Assembly (NCBI GenBank): GCA_023383015.1
Contig: JAHDXW010000004.1
Span: 1-64,000, forward strand
Direction of reading: 5' to 3'
DNA: 64,000 nt
DNA from: Paracoccaceae bacterium
GTDB taxonomy: Bacteria; Pseudomonadota; Alphaproteobacteria; Rhodobacterales; Rhodobacteraceae
This document shows positions 9,902-18,219 of this stretch, one piece after another. Numbering within the stretch: position 1 is the first letter of the stretch; every line of letters begins with the position of its first letter. The translations under genes and the position numbers were made by a program. Under the pieces are notes generated by a model. That model was not told the DNA's origin and ran no database searches. It saw only the letters and a program-made list of their open reading frames with translations.

Positions 9902-10081
9902 ATGAGCAACAAGGACACCACCGCCCGCCGGTCCGAGGGAGGACCGCCCGGAAGGGTTCCCATCATGCAGCAGGTGCTGGACAATCCGTTCCTGCTCCTG
10001 TTCCTCGGGATCACGATCCCGGCGGTGCTGTACACCGTCTGGGGCGTGATGGAGATCGCCTCGATCCCGGTCGCCGACTGA
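9902..10081 (+). CDS. 59-aa single-span membrane peptide opening the eNOR operon
   Basis: A short ORF easily missed: polar N-terminus of about 27 residues and one hydrophobic helix (about 29-48), ending Ile-Pro-Val-Ala-Asp. A ribosome binding site, GGGGAGGAG, lies eight bases before the ATG. The gap to the CuA subunit is only 25 bp, so it belongs to the operon. Many heme-copper complexes have a small membrane subunit of this size; I infer a third structural subunit of the NO reductase. Nothing suggests catalysis. Confidence 0.72.
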   Translation: MSNKDTTARRSEGGPPGRVPIMQQVLDNPFLLLFLGITIPAVLYTVWGVMEIASIPVAD

Positions 10082-10106
10082 CCGCGCACAGAACGAGGGC
10101 ACCGAC

Positions 10107-10661
10107 ATGGCCATCACCCCTCCGTCAAACCGCCTCTGGTGGAAAGAACCGATCCACGCCATCGAACTCGGCTGGATCGTGATCGCCTTCCTCTGGGGGC
10201 TGTTCATGTTCTTCTTCATGATCGCCTGGCACTTCATCGGCGAGCAGAACCTCTCCTCGGAGACCTACAAGATCAGGCCCGAGCGCTATCAGGAGAAGGT
10301 CGAGGCCTTCGCCGACGAGTTCGCCGCCAAGGACGACCAAGGCAATCCGATCGAGGAGGACGGCGTGCCGGTCGTCCGACCGCCAGCGGGCGCGGACGTC
10401 TACATCCTCGCCCGGCTGTGGGAGTTCTGGCCGATCCTCGAGTTGAAGCGCAACGAGAGCTACCGCATCCACCTCTCATCGGCCGACTGGCAGCACGGCT
10501 TCTCGCTCCAGCCCACCAACATCAACATCTCGGTGCACCCGGGCTACGAGCACGTGATCACGCTGACCCCGACCGAGTCGGGTGAGTTCGGCATCATCTG
10601 CAATGAATTCTGCGGACTCGGCCATCACACGATGACCGGTCGCATCCGCGTCGTGGACTGA
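10107..10661 (+). CDS. CuA subunit of eNOR-type NO reductase
   Basis: A 184-aa subunit II with one membrane helix near 21-42 and a periplasmic cupredoxin domain. CuA ligands are complete: His130, Cys165, Glu167, Cys169, His173 and Met176. An acidic insert (about 60-90) separates the helix from the domain. It differs in sequence and layout from norS at 1875, which has two helices, so the two are not a recent duplication. The gap to the catalytic subunit is 12 bp. Confidence 0.85.
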   Translation: MAITPPSNRLWWKEPIHAIELGWIVIAFLWGLFMFFFMIAWHFIGEQNLSSETYKIRPERYQEKVEAFADEFAAKDDQGNPIEEDGVPVVRPPAGADVYILARLWEFWPILELKRNESYRIHLSSADWQHGFSLQPTNINISVHPGYEHVITLTPTESGEFGIICNEFCGLGHHTMTGRIRVVD

Positions 10662-10673
10662 GGGGGACACCGG

Positions 10674-12401
10674 ATGACCACCATCGACCCCGCCGCTGCC
10701 CCCGACTACGGGGTTTCGGCAAGCTACCGCACCTGCCGCTTCACCGGGCTCAGGATCGAGGCCAACGCCGAGATCCTGATCAAGGTCAACGCGGTCGCCG
10801 CGGTCCTCTTCCTCGCACTGGGCGGTCTCATGGGCCTGCTCGTGGCGCTGACCCGCTGGCCGGCGATTCAGCTTCTCGATGCCGAGTGGTTCTACCTGAT
10901 CCTCACCGGGCACGGCGCCAACGTCCTGCTGTTCTGGATCATCTTCTTCGAGATCGCGGTGCTCTACTTCGCGTCGGCGGTGATCCTCGGCGCGCGGCTG
11001 GCGACGCCGAAGATCGCCTGGCTCGCCTTCATCCTGATGGTCGTCGGCGCGGTGATGGCGAACTACGCCGTGCTGCGCGGCGACTCGACGGTGATGTTCA
11101 CCTCCTATCCGCCGATGATGGCCTCGCAGTGGTTCTACCTGTCGCTGATCATCTTCGCGGTGGGGGCGCTGCTTGCGGTCTTCGTGTTCTTCGGCACGCT
11201 GGTCGTGGCCAAGTCCGAGAACACCTATGACGGCTCGGTGCCGCTTGTCACTTTCGGGGCCATCACGGCGGCGATCATCGCCGTCTTCACCCTGGCCTCG
11301 GGCGCGATCATCCTCATCCCGACATGGCTGTGGTCGCTCGGGCTGATCTCGAACATCGACTCGCTGATGTACAAGGTGGTCTGGTGGGGGATGGGGCACT
11401 CCAGCCAGCAGATCAACGTCTCGGCCCATGTCGCGATCTGGTATGCGATCGGGGCCATGGTTGTGGGCGCCAAGCCGCTATCCGAGAAGGTCAGCCGCAC
11501 CGCCTTCCTGATGTACATCCTGTTCCTGCAGCTCGCCTCGGCCCACCACATCCTGGCCGAGCCCGGGATGTCCTCGACCTGGAAGATCGTCAACACCAGC
11601 TACATGATGTATCTTGCGGTGATGGGCTCGATGATCCACGGGCTGACGGTGCCCGGCTCGATCGAGGCGGCCCAGCGGCGCAATGGCTTCACCCGCGGTG
11701 CCTTCGAGTGGCTGACCAAGGCGCCCTGGGGCAACCCCGCCTTCTCGGGGATGTTCCTCAGCCTCGTCATGTTCGGCTTCATCGGCGGCATCTCCGGCGT
11801 GGTGCTCGGAACCGAGCAGCTGAACGTGCTGATGCACAACACCATCTACGTTCCCGGCCACTTCCACGGCACGGTCGTGGCGGGCACGACGCTGGCCTTC
11901 ATGGCGATGACCTACCTTGTGGTACCGCTGATCTTCCAGCGCGACATCGTCTGGCCGGGGCTGGCGAAATGGCAGCCGTTCCTGTTCGGGATCGGAGCCG
12001 GGGGCATCTCGCTCTTCATGATGGGTGCTGGCACGCTTGGCGTCTCGCGCCGGCACTGGGATCTCGCGCTGACCGACGCGGCGCACGCCTTCGAATATCC
12101 GGCCGCGGCCTATCTGATGATGGCCCTGAACGGTATCTTCGCGGTCATCGCGGCAGTCGGCGGCATCCTGTTCATCCTGATCGTCGTGCTCTCGATCCTG
12201 GGCGGCACGCGGCTGGACAGAGCCGGTGCCCGGCTGAACTTCCCGCTGCATGACCGCAGCCGCGAAGTGGCCGAGTACGGCAGCCACGGGACGCTCAAGC
12301 TGCCCGGCACGATCATCCTGGTGGGCATCTTCTTCGCCTGCTTCGTGCTCTACTACTTCGTGAACTGGAAGTACCTGTCGGAACTCTGGCTGTTCCGCTG
12401 A
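10674..12401 (+). CDS. Heme-copper catalytic subunit, eNOR-type NO reductase
   Basis: A 575-aa protein with about 13-14 membrane helices. Ligands: His80 and His398 for the low-spin heme, His396 for the active-site heme, and His242, His291 and His292 for the second metal. At the position of the cross-linked Tyr of oxygen reductases (His+4) lies Gln246, within Gly-His-Ser-Ser-Gln-Gln-Ile-Asn. As I recall the definitions, Gln at this site and an operon with a CuA subunit mark the eNOR family of NO reductases, proposed to be energy-conserving. NO to N2O would be the reaction. The neighbours (CtaB, SCO, small helix peptide) fit a heme-a/o-containing, CuA-containing complex. An ordinary oxygen reductase is unlikely without the Tyr. 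Confidence 0.82.
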   Translation: MTTIDPAAAPDYGVSASYRTCRFTGLRIEANAEILIKVNAVAAVLFLALGGLMGLLVALTRWPAIQLLDAEWFYLILTGHGANVLLFWIIFFEIAVLYFASAVILGARLATPKIAWLAFILMVVGAVMANYAVLRGDSTVMFTSYPPMMASQWFYLSLIIFAVGALLAVFVFFGTLVVAKSENTYDGSVPLVTFGAITAAIIAVFTLASGAIILIPTWLWSLGLISNIDSLMYKVVWWGMGHSSQQINVSAHVAIWYAIGAMVVGAKPLSEKVSRTAFLMYILFLQLASAHHILAEPGMSSTWKIVNTSYMMYLAVMGSMIHGLTVPGSIEAAQRRNGFTRGAFEWLTKAPWGNPAFSGMFLSLVMFGFIGGISGVVLGTEQLNVLMHNTIYVPGHFHGTVVAGTTLAFMAMTYLVVPLIFQRDIVWPGLAKWQPFLFGIGAGGISLFMMGAGTLGVSRRHWDLALTDAAHAFEYPAAAYLMMALNGIFAVIAAVGGILFILIVVLSILGGTRLDRAGARLNFPLHDRSREVAEYGSHGTLKLPGTIILVGIFFACFVLYYFVNWKYLSELWLFR

Positions 12402-12425
12402 TCCGTCAGGCAAGGGGTGACCGCG

Positions 12426-13310
12426 ATGCGCGACGTCCTGACCACGACCGTGTCGATCCTGAAGCTCCGGATCGGTTCCTTCGTCGCGCTCGCGGCCCTC
12501 GTCGGCATCGTCGCCGGGGGCGGCGCCATCGGCTGGGCCGAGGGCGCGGCCTTCACCCTCGCCGTGCTCGGAGCTTCGGGCGCGGCGGGGGCCTTCAACC
12601 AGTATTTCGAGCGCGAGACCGACCGGCAGATGGCCCGCACGCACACCCGTCCCTTCGCAAGCGGGCGGCTCAGGGCCGGGCCGGTCTGGCCCGCGACGTT
12701 CACCGCGCTGCTCGCGGTGTCGCTGCTGCTCGGCTGGGCGACGGGGGGCACCCTTGCCGCCCTCCTCGTTTTCGCCGGCGCGGCGACCTACGGGCTTGTC
12801 TACACGCTTCTGCTGAAGAAGCGGACGGTGTGGAACGTCGTGATCGGCGGCGCGGCGGGAAGCTTTGCGCTGCTGGCCGGGGCTGTCGCTGCGGCCCCGC
12901 CGACCGGCCCGGTGATCGGGCCGGTGCCGGTGCTGTTGGCGGTCGTCCTCTTCCTGTGGACCCCGCCGCATTTCTGGGCGCTCGCGGCGGTCCGCGGAGA
13001 GGACTACCGCCGGGCCGGGATTCCGATGCTTCCGGTGACCCATCCCGCCGATGTATGGGCGCCGGCGATCTTCTCGCATGTCGCGGTGCTCGTGCTGCTG
13101 TCGCTGGGGCCGCTCCTCTATGGCTACGGGGTCGTCTACGGCGCCTGCGCGGTGGTGGGCGGTGCCCTGTTCCTGCGCGCATCCTGGCGGCTCATGCGCG
13201 ATCCCGCGCGCGGTCATGCCATGGCGACCTTCCGCGCCTCGCTGGTGCAGTTTGCCCTTCTGGCGCTCGGTGTAATCGTCGACCGGGGGATGGCGGCATG
13301 GCTGGCATGA
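12426..13310 (+). CDS. ctaB: Protoheme IX farnesyltransferase (heme O synthase, CtaB)
   Basis: A UbiA-superfamily prenyltransferase of 294 aa and about eight helices that attaches farnesyl to heme b, giving heme O. The allylic-diphosphate motif Asn-Gln-Tyr-Phe-Glu-Arg-Glu-Thr-Asp followed by Met-Ala-Arg-Thr and Arg-Pro is present near 53-70, and Leu-Trp-Thr-Pro-Pro-His-Phe-Trp near 176. I use the ATG at 12426, eight bases behind AAGGGG, rather than a GTG at 12417. Its place right after the catalytic subunit suggests that this reductase carries a farnesylated heme (heme O, or heme A if a CtaA exists elsewhere; none is in the window). Confidence 0.92.
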   Translation: MRDVLTTTVSILKLRIGSFVALAALVGIVAGGGAIGWAEGAAFTLAVLGASGAAGAFNQYFERETDRQMARTHTRPFASGRLRAGPVWPATFTALLAVSLLLGWATGGTLAALLVFAGAATYGLVYTLLLKKRTVWNVVIGGAAGSFALLAGAVAAAPPTGPVIGPVPVLLAVVLFLWTPPHFWALAAVRGEDYRRAGIPMLPVTHPADVWAPAIFSHVAVLVLLSLGPLLYGYGVVYGACAVVGGALFLRASWRLMRDPARGHAMATFRASLVQFALLALGVIVDRGMAAWLA

Positions 13311-14122
13311 GACAGCTGGGGATGGCGCTTGCCCTCGCCGCCGGGCTTGCCCTGCCCGCGTCCGCCCAGGCACCCAAGCTGGATTCCGAGATCGCATTCG
13401 AGGAAAGCCAGGCCGCAATCGGCCGCCAGACGGGTGCGCATGTGCTCACCGACCATCGCGGCCGGCCGCTGGCTCTGGCCGACCTCCGCGGCCGGCCGCT
13501 CGTCGTGTCGCTGGTCTTCACGAGTTGCGCGACCGTCTGCCCCATCACCACCGACCATCTCCGCGACCTGATCCTCAAGGCACGCCGTGCGACCGGTGAC
13601 GGCTCGTTCGACATCCTCACCTTCGGCTTCGACGCCAGCGGCGACCGTCCGGCCCAGCTTGCCGCGTTTGCCGGCACGCACCGGCTGCTGGGCGTGGAGG
13701 GATGGCATGTGGCGAGCGCGGACGAGGCGACCACCGCCACCTTCCTGAGGGAACTCGGCTTCTCGTTTCGTGCCGCGGCGGGCGGCTTCGACCATGTGAC
13801 CCAGACGACGATCCTCGATGCGGACGGGCGCGTCCGCGCCCAGGTCTACGGGGAAAACTTCCCCCTGCCGATGCTCGTCGAGCCGCTCAAGGCGCTGGTC
13901 TTCGGCACCGCCACACGCTCGCTGGCGCCGACCGACCTGTGGGACCGCATCAATTTCCTCTGCACCGTTTACAATCCCCGGACGGGCGCGTACCGGTTCG
14001 ATTACTCGATCTTCTTCGGCATCTTCTTCGGCGGGCTGTCACTGGTGCTTACCGGCCTTGTGATCCTGCGGCTCTGGCTCCAGCGGCGTCGCGCCCTCCG
14101 CACGGCAAACGAGGCGACTTGA
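13298..14122 (+). CDS. SCO1/SenC-family copper chaperone with C-terminal anchor
   Basis: A 274-aa protein: signal peptide (about 1-24, ending Ala-Ser-Ala-Gln), thioredoxin fold with Cys77-x3-Cys81 and a later Gly-Phe-Asp-His, then an added tail with one membrane helix (about 234-258) and a basic end. The C-terminal anchor is unusual for SCO proteins, most of which are anchored at the N-terminus. It overlaps ctaB by 13 bp and the next gene by 1 bp. It presumably loads CuA of the upstream eNOR subunit. Confidence 0.85.
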   Translation: MAGMRQLGMALALAAGLALPASAQAPKLDSEIAFEESQAAIGRQTGAHVLTDHRGRPLALADLRGRPLVVSLVFTSCATVCPITTDHLRDLILKARRATGDGSFDILTFGFDASGDRPAQLAAFAGTHRLLGVEGWHVASADEATTATFLRELGFSFRAAAGGFDHVTQTTILDADGRVRAQVYGENFPLPMLVEPLKALVFGTATRSLAPTDLWDRINFLCTVYNPRTGAYRFDYSIFFGIFFGGLSLVLTGLVILRLWLQRRRALRTANEAT

Positions 14123-15708
14123 TGGCCTTGCTGCGTCCCGCGCTGCGGCGCGGATTCGACCGGATCGAGCGTCTCCTCGACCGCGCTTTCGGCCCCGACT
14201 GGAACCCACTCGCGCGACTGGGCCCGCTCGGCTGGTACCTTTTCTGGATCGTTGCCGTCACCGGCATCTATCTCTTCATCTTCTTCGACACGGGCGTGAT
14301 CGATGCCTATGCCTCGGTCGAGTGGCTGACCAATGACCACTGGTGGCATGCCGGCGTCGCCCGCAGCCTGCACCGCTACGCCTCGGACCTGATGGTGCTG
14401 GTGATGTTCACCCACCTCCTGCGCGAGTGGGCGATGGACCGCTACCGCGGGCGGCGCTGGTTCTCCTGGGTGACCGGGGTTCCAGTGATCTGGTTCGTCT
14501 ATCTGTCGGGAATCACCGGCTACTGGCTGGTGTGGGACCAGCTTGCCCAGTATGTCGCGGTGACGACGACCGAGCTGCTGGACACACTCGGTATCTTCGC
14601 CGAACCCATCGCACGGAACTTCCTCGCGCCGACGCTGCTGTCGGGCCGGTTCTTCACGCTGATGGTGTTCCTGCACATCGCCATCCCGCTGCTTCTGCTC
14701 CTGATGATGTGGATCCACATCCAGCGCATCACCGAGGCGCGCACGAACCCGCCTCGTGGCCTGGCGGTCGTGACCCTGGTGGCGCTGGTGGTGGTTTCGC
14801 TGGCGATCCCTGCCGAGTCGCAGGGGCCGGCCGACCTGAAAGGCATTCCCCAGTCGGTGGGAATCGACTGGTTCATCCTGCCGCTCTATCCGGTGATCGA
14901 GAGCGTCCCGTCCGGGGTGATCTGGTGGGGCGTGCTTGCCTTCACAGTCCTTCTGTCGGGGATGCCTTGGCTCCCGCGACGCCGTGAGGGCGGCGCTGCC
15001 CAGGTATTCCTCGACCATTGCAACGGCTGCTCGCGATGCGTGGCGGACTGCCCCTATGCGGCGATCACCCTCGTGCCCCGCTCGGATGGACTGCCGTTCA
15101 GCCACGAGGTCGTGGTGAACCCTGCCCGCTGCGTTGCATGCGGCATCTGCATGGGCGCCTGCCCATCCTCGACGCCGTTCCGGCGATCGGGCGACCTCGT
15201 GACCGGGATCGACCTGCCCGACCGCCCGCTCGCCCAGTTGCGCGCCGAAGTGATCGCGGCCGGCCAGGCCCTCACAGGCAAGGGGCGCGTCCTGACGCTC
15301 GCCTGCGGGCAAGGGGCAGCCGTTGGCTCCGCGCCCGGCCGGGTGGTCCTGCCCTGCGTCGCGATGGCGCCGCCGTCGCTGATCGACTTCATCATCAGCC
15401 GGGGCTTGGCCGACGGGGTGGCGGTTGCCGGATGTGCCGAGCGCGACTGCTTCAACCGCTTCGGCCATGCCTGGACGGAGGCCCGCTTTGGTCGCACTCG
15501 CGACCCCTATCTGCGCGCGCGCGTTCCCCGGGACCGCTTGCTGACGGTCTGGGCGGGCCCGTCCGAGACCGCACGGCTTGATGGCGAGATCGCGGGCTTC
15601 GCCGCACGGCTGGCGGACCTTCCGGGCTACGAGAACGTCCGCCCGCTCGACGAGGAGGAAGCGGCCGAGGCCGAGGCGGCAGCGCAACGGCGGGTGGCGG
15701 CGAAATGA
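14122..15708 (+). CDS. Cytochrome b / 2[4Fe-4S] ferredoxin / MvhD fusion protein
   Basis: A 528-aa three-part protein. Residues 30-280 are a cytochrome b like that of bc1/b6f: bis-His pairs His84/His98 and His185/His199, each 14 apart, plus Thr-Gly-Tyr-x3-Trp-Asp-Gln near the quinol site and a subunit-IV-like tail helix. Residues 296-350 hold two [4Fe-4S] motifs (Cys300, 303, 306, 310 and Cys337, 340, 343, 347). Residues 388-460 resemble the delta subunit of F420-non-reducing hydrogenase (MvhD), with Cys395, 412, 438 and 443, which in MvhD carry a [2Fe-2S] cluster. I infer quinol or quinone chemistry joined to a cytoplasmic Fe-S partner. It is embedded in the eNOR operon (overlaps of 1 and 4 bp). 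The domain calls are solid; the reaction is unknown. Confidence 0.8.
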   Translation: MALLRPALRRGFDRIERLLDRAFGPDWNPLARLGPLGWYLFWIVAVTGIYLFIFFDTGVIDAYASVEWLTNDHWWHAGVARSLHRYASDLMVLVMFTHLLREWAMDRYRGRRWFSWVTGVPVIWFVYLSGITGYWLVWDQLAQYVAVTTTELLDTLGIFAEPIARNFLAPTLLSGRFFTLMVFLHIAIPLLLLLMMWIHIQRITEARTNPPRGLAVVTLVALVVVSLAIPAESQGPADLKGIPQSVGIDWFILPLYPVIESVPSGVIWWGVLAFTVLLSGMPWLPRRREGGAAQVFLDHCNGCSRCVADCPYAAITLVPRSDGLPFSHEVVVNPARCVACGICMGACPSSTPFRRSGDLVTGIDLPDRPLAQLRAEVIAAGQALTGKGRVLTLACGQGAAVGSAPGRVVLPCVAMAPPSLIDFIISRGLADGVAVAGCAERDCFNRFGHAWTEARFGRTRDPYLRARVPRDRLLTVWAGPSETARLDGEIAGFAARLADLPGYENVRPLDEEEAAEAEAAAQRRVAAK

Positions 15709-16226
15709 CGGAAGCGGTACCCTTCTGGCAAGGGCGCATCCGGCATCTGGCGCTCGGTGGCGCGCTGACGCTGGCGCTGGGTGCAGCCACAGCAGTGCTG
15801 TCGGCCCGGCCTGCCTGGCAGAGCGTGGCTCCAGGCGACGGGCTGCTGCGCCTCAGCTTCACCCATTCCGGTGCCCGGGTCTGCCGCGACCGCACGCCCG
15901 AGGAGCTGGCCGCCCTGCCCCGCAACATGCGCACCGCCCAGCTGTGCGAGCGTGCCCGCAGCGCGGTGCGGGTGGAGCTTGACATTGACGGCGTCGCGGT
16001 CTTCTCCGACGACGTCTCCCCTAGTGGGCTGGCTGACAGCGGGCCATCACGGGTATACCAGCGCTTCGAGCTTGCGGCCGGGGCACACCGGATCACGCTT
16101 CGTATGCGCGACGATCCTGCGGCCGACGATTTCACCCAGCGCGCCGAATTCGATGTCGTCCTCGATCCTGGGAAGAGCATCGCCGTGGACTTCGACGCCA
16201 CGACCGGTCGCTTCTTCATCCACTGA
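15705..16226 (+). CDS. Unknown membrane-anchored periplasmic protein of the eNOR operon
   Basis: A 173-aa protein with one N-terminal helix (about 13-33) and an outward domain rich in beta structure. Two cysteines (about 59 and 81) flank an Arg-Thr-Pro-Glu-Glu-Leu-Ala-x-Leu-Pro-x-Asn-Met-Arg motif. ATGA overlap with the fusion protein ties it to that gene. I do not recognise a named family. The coupling suggests a structural partner of the cytochrome b/ferredoxin protein. Confidence 0.7.
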   Translation: MTEAVPFWQGRIRHLALGGALTLALGAATAVLSARPAWQSVAPGDGLLRLSFTHSGARVCRDRTPEELAALPRNMRTAQLCERARSAVRVELDIDGVAVFSDDVSPSGLADSGPSRVYQRFELAAGAHRITLRMRDDPAADDFTQRAEFDVVLDPGKSIAVDFDATTGRFFIH

Positions 16227-16242
16227 CCGAAGGGAGATTCCC

Positions 16243-16647
16243 ATGGCCCCGATCGCGTGGAAACCCGAGTACAGCGTCGGCGATCCCGCCGTGGATCACG
16301 AGCACCGCGAACTGGTGGACCTCGTCAACTCCGCTGCCGCGGCGATTCTCGACGGCCGCCCCGACGCCGACATCGACCGCGGGCTCGGCGATCTCTATCG
16401 CGCGATCTCGGCCCATTTCGCGCATGAGGAGGTCCACATGCGCAAGGCAATCTACGATCAGTACTCCGTGCACAAGGCTGACCACGAGCGCCTTCTGGAC
16501 GCGCTGCGCGACATCATGGATGGTGCGGACCGATCCGCGGGCAGCACCGCCGAGCGCCTCACCGCAGCACTCGAGGCATGGTTCACGGATCACTTCCGCT
16601 CCCATGATGCCAGGCTGCACCGTCGGCTCGGCCCGCACGATCACTGA
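16243..16647 (+). CDS. Bacteriohemerythrin-like di-iron protein
   Basis: A 134-aa four-helix protein with the hemerythrin ligand set: Val-Asp-His-Glu-His near 18-22, His-Phe-Ala-His-Glu-Glu near 58-63, His-Lys-Ala-Asp-His near 77-81 and His-Phe-Arg-Ser-His-Asp near 115-120. A di-iron centre that binds O2 or NO is expected. It is cytoplasmic, 16 bp behind the previous gene with an AGGGAG site, so it ends the eNOR operon. A likely job is binding NO or oxygen near the reductase. Confidence 0.9.
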   Translation: MAPIAWKPEYSVGDPAVDHEHRELVDLVNSAAAAILDGRPDADIDRGLGDLYRAISAHFAHEEVHMRKAIYDQYSVHKADHERLLDALRDIMDGADRSAGSTAERLTAALEAWFTDHFRSHDARLHRRLGPHDH

Positions 16648-16713
16648 TGCCGGACGGGCGCGTGGCCCTTCCGGCGACCCGTTGCCGCACCTCGCAATTC
16701 ATCGCGCGATATC

Positions 16714-16727
16714 TTGATAATTATCAA
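16714..16727. promoter_or_regulatory. Perfect FNR/NNR box upstream of the cytochrome c gene
   Basis: TTGATAATTATCAA is a fully symmetric FNR/DNR/NNR site. Its centre lies about 96 bp before the GTG start of the cytochrome c gene, a normal distance for activation when a leader is present. Confidence 0.8.
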
Positions 16728-16816
16728 GCAGCTCCTTGCACGGGACACGCGCTTTGGCAGAATTGCGTTGCGCCACCGACAGATGGCGCGTGGTGACCAG
16801 AAGAGGAGACGGCACC

Positions 16817-17164
16817 GTGAGACATTCGCCCGACCACATCACCGTCGCGCACCTCCGGCAGCACAAGGGACTGCGGAGCATGCTTGTTGCCGCCATGCTG
16901 CTTGCCATGCCCGGTGCAGCCACGGCTGCCGACGTAGAGCGGGGGGCAGCGCTCGCCGAGCAATGGTGCAACGCCTGCCATTCCGTCGGTCGTGAGCCGC
17001 CGCGGCAGTTCGATGCCGGACCGATGTTCGCCGATCTCGCGAAGCAGGACGAGGCCTATCTCGAGACGGCGATCAGGCGCCCGCATGATTTCATGCCGGA
17101 ATTCCCGCGTCTCGATGATACCGATCTGGCCGACCTCGTCGCCTACATCAGGACTGTCGAGTAA
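16817..17164 (+). CDS. Small periplasmic cytochrome c (monoheme)
   Basis: A 115-aa precursor: signal peptide of about 38 residues ending Ala-Ala-Thr-Ala, and a small class I cytochrome domain with Cys51-x2-Cys54-His55. The likely sixth ligand is the Met in His-Asp-Phe-Met-Pro. I choose GTG at 16817 because AGAGGAGA lies eight bases upstream; the next Met is inside the signal peptide and the preceding in-frame ATG overlaps the promoter region. A perfect FNR/NNR box precedes it. By place and size it is a candidate electron donor to NirS or to the CuA subunits of the two NO reductases. It converges, with a 2-bp gap, on the Mo hydroxylase operon. Confidence 0.85.
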   Translation: MRHSPDHITVAHLRQHKGLRSMLVAAMLLAMPGAATAADVERGAALAEQWCNACHSVGREPPRQFDAGPMFADLAKQDEAYLETAIRRPHDFMPEFPRLDDTDLADLVAYIRTVE

Positions 17165-17166
17165 AT

Positions 17167-17565
17167 TCAGCGCGGGGGCAGTACAACCTGATCGACGAAG
17201 AAGACGTCGGTCAGGAATGCCCTCAGCGCAATCAGTCCGTTGGAGTTGTCGACCATTTCGGAACTGATCGAGGGCTGGGCGAGCAAGAGCGAGACGACCG
17301 ACCGCGCCACCGCGATGTCACCCCGGAAGCGTTCGGCGAACGCCGCGCCGTCCCTGCCCCCGATACCGCCGGCCACCGCCGTCGAGCATTCGTCCAGCGC
17401 CGCAAGCATGCGACGGAGATACTGCCGGATCTGGCTCTCGCCTGCACCCTCGGCCATCTCGTGCTTGCGGCCCTGCGCCGCGTAGGCCAGCATGAATTCG
17501 TAGCTTTCCTCGATGACGTCGAAGGCCGCGCGCAGTGCTGCAGCCTGCTGCAAGGTGTCGGTCAA
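17167..17565 (-). CDS. Unknown helical protein, last gene of the Mo hydroxylase operon
   Basis: A 132-aa, mostly alpha-helical soluble protein without signal peptide, motif or metal site that I recognise. It starts inside the stop of the cytochrome b gene (ATGA overlap), so it is co-translated. It may be an assembly factor or chaperone for the complex, since no XdhC/PaoD-like maturation protein is found in this operon, but that is inference from position alone. Confidence 0.6.
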   Translation of the reverse strand: MTDTLQQAAALRAAFDVIEESYEFMLAYAAQGRKHEMAEGAGESQIRQYLRRMLAALDECSTAVAGGIGGRDGAAFAERFRGDIAVARSVVSLLLAQPSISSEMVDNSNGLIALRAFLTDVFFVDQVVLPPR

Positions 17566-18164
17566 TGCTTGTCTCCGCGTGCAAGACCGGGCCCGCGCCC
17601 GGCAATCATCGCCCGAAGGAACGCACGGTGCTCGGGCAGGATGGCGAAATAGATGTGCAGGATCACGAGGAACAGGAGCACGAGCGAGGCGGCCCCATGG
17701 ATGACGTAGATGTAGCCCCAGGTCGCATCGCTGAGGACCGCTGGGTCGCGCCGCCAGAAGCTCGTGTCGATCTTGTAGAGCATCGTCAGCCCGGTGGCCA
17801 CCAGCGCCAGCACGGTCACCGCCGCGGCAGTGTGGAATCCCTTCTGGAAGGCATCGTATTTCGCCGGGCGCAGATCGTTGGTTGGCCGCCCGAGCACCAC
17901 CCTGCCGGCCTCTCGCAGGTCGGTCGGGCCCGGCACCATGTCGGCAAGGCGGTTCACGAACACGGCGCGGAAGATGTGGAAGAGCACCGCTGCGGACAGC
18001 ACAACGCCGGTTGTCCAGTGGATCGGTACCCAGCCGAAGCGGATCCCCAGGATCGGCAGCAGCGCGGTCGCCAGAAGGACGATCACCGCCGCTGCCATCA
18101 CCCAGTGGAATAGCCGCTCGGCAAGCTTGTGCCGGATGCCCGGCTGAGCGTTCCGCTCGGACAT
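17562..18164 (-). CDS. Diheme cytochrome b membrane subunit of the Mo hydroxylase
   Basis: A 200-aa protein with four membrane helices of the FdnI/cytochrome b561 type. Histidines sit where such proteins bind two hemes: Leu-Phe-His-Trp in helix 1, His-Trp-Thr and Leu-Phe-His-Ile-Phe-Arg in helix 2, Gly-Phe-His-Thr in helix 3, and Val-Ile-His plus Ile-Leu-His-Ile-Tyr-Phe in helix 4. It would pass electrons from a periplasmic enzyme to quinone. The start at 18164 follows GAGGAAAG; an upstream Met adds seven residues without one. Within a molybdenum hydroxylase operon this subunit is unusual; most such enzymes use NAD, oxygen or soluble carriers. Confidence 0.85.
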   Translation of the reverse strand: MSERNAQPGIRHKLAERLFHWVMAAAVIVLLATALLPILGIRFGWVPIHWTTGVVLSAAVLFHIFRAVFVNRLADMVPGPTDLREAGRVVLGRPTNDLRPAKYDAFQKGFHTAAAVTVLALVATGLTMLYKIDTSFWRRDPAVLSDATWGYIYVIHGAASLVLLFLVILHIYFAILPEHRAFLRAMIAGRGPGLARGDKH

Positions 18165-18219
18165 GAACTTTCCTCGACTGGTCATGCTCGCGTATCTCGT
18201 CGAGCGGGGCGGCAGGGCT

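Noticed and set aside
10107-12401. Calling the second CuA/heme-copper pair a cytochrome c oxidase
   Set aside because: Gln246 replaces the cross-linked Tyr; operon content and location next to nirS fit an NO reductase better.
11478-13418. A 646-codon minus-strand frame across the eNOR and ctaB genes
   Set aside because: Low-complexity Arg/Glu/His composition typical of an antisense shadow; the opposite strand has obvious membrane proteins.
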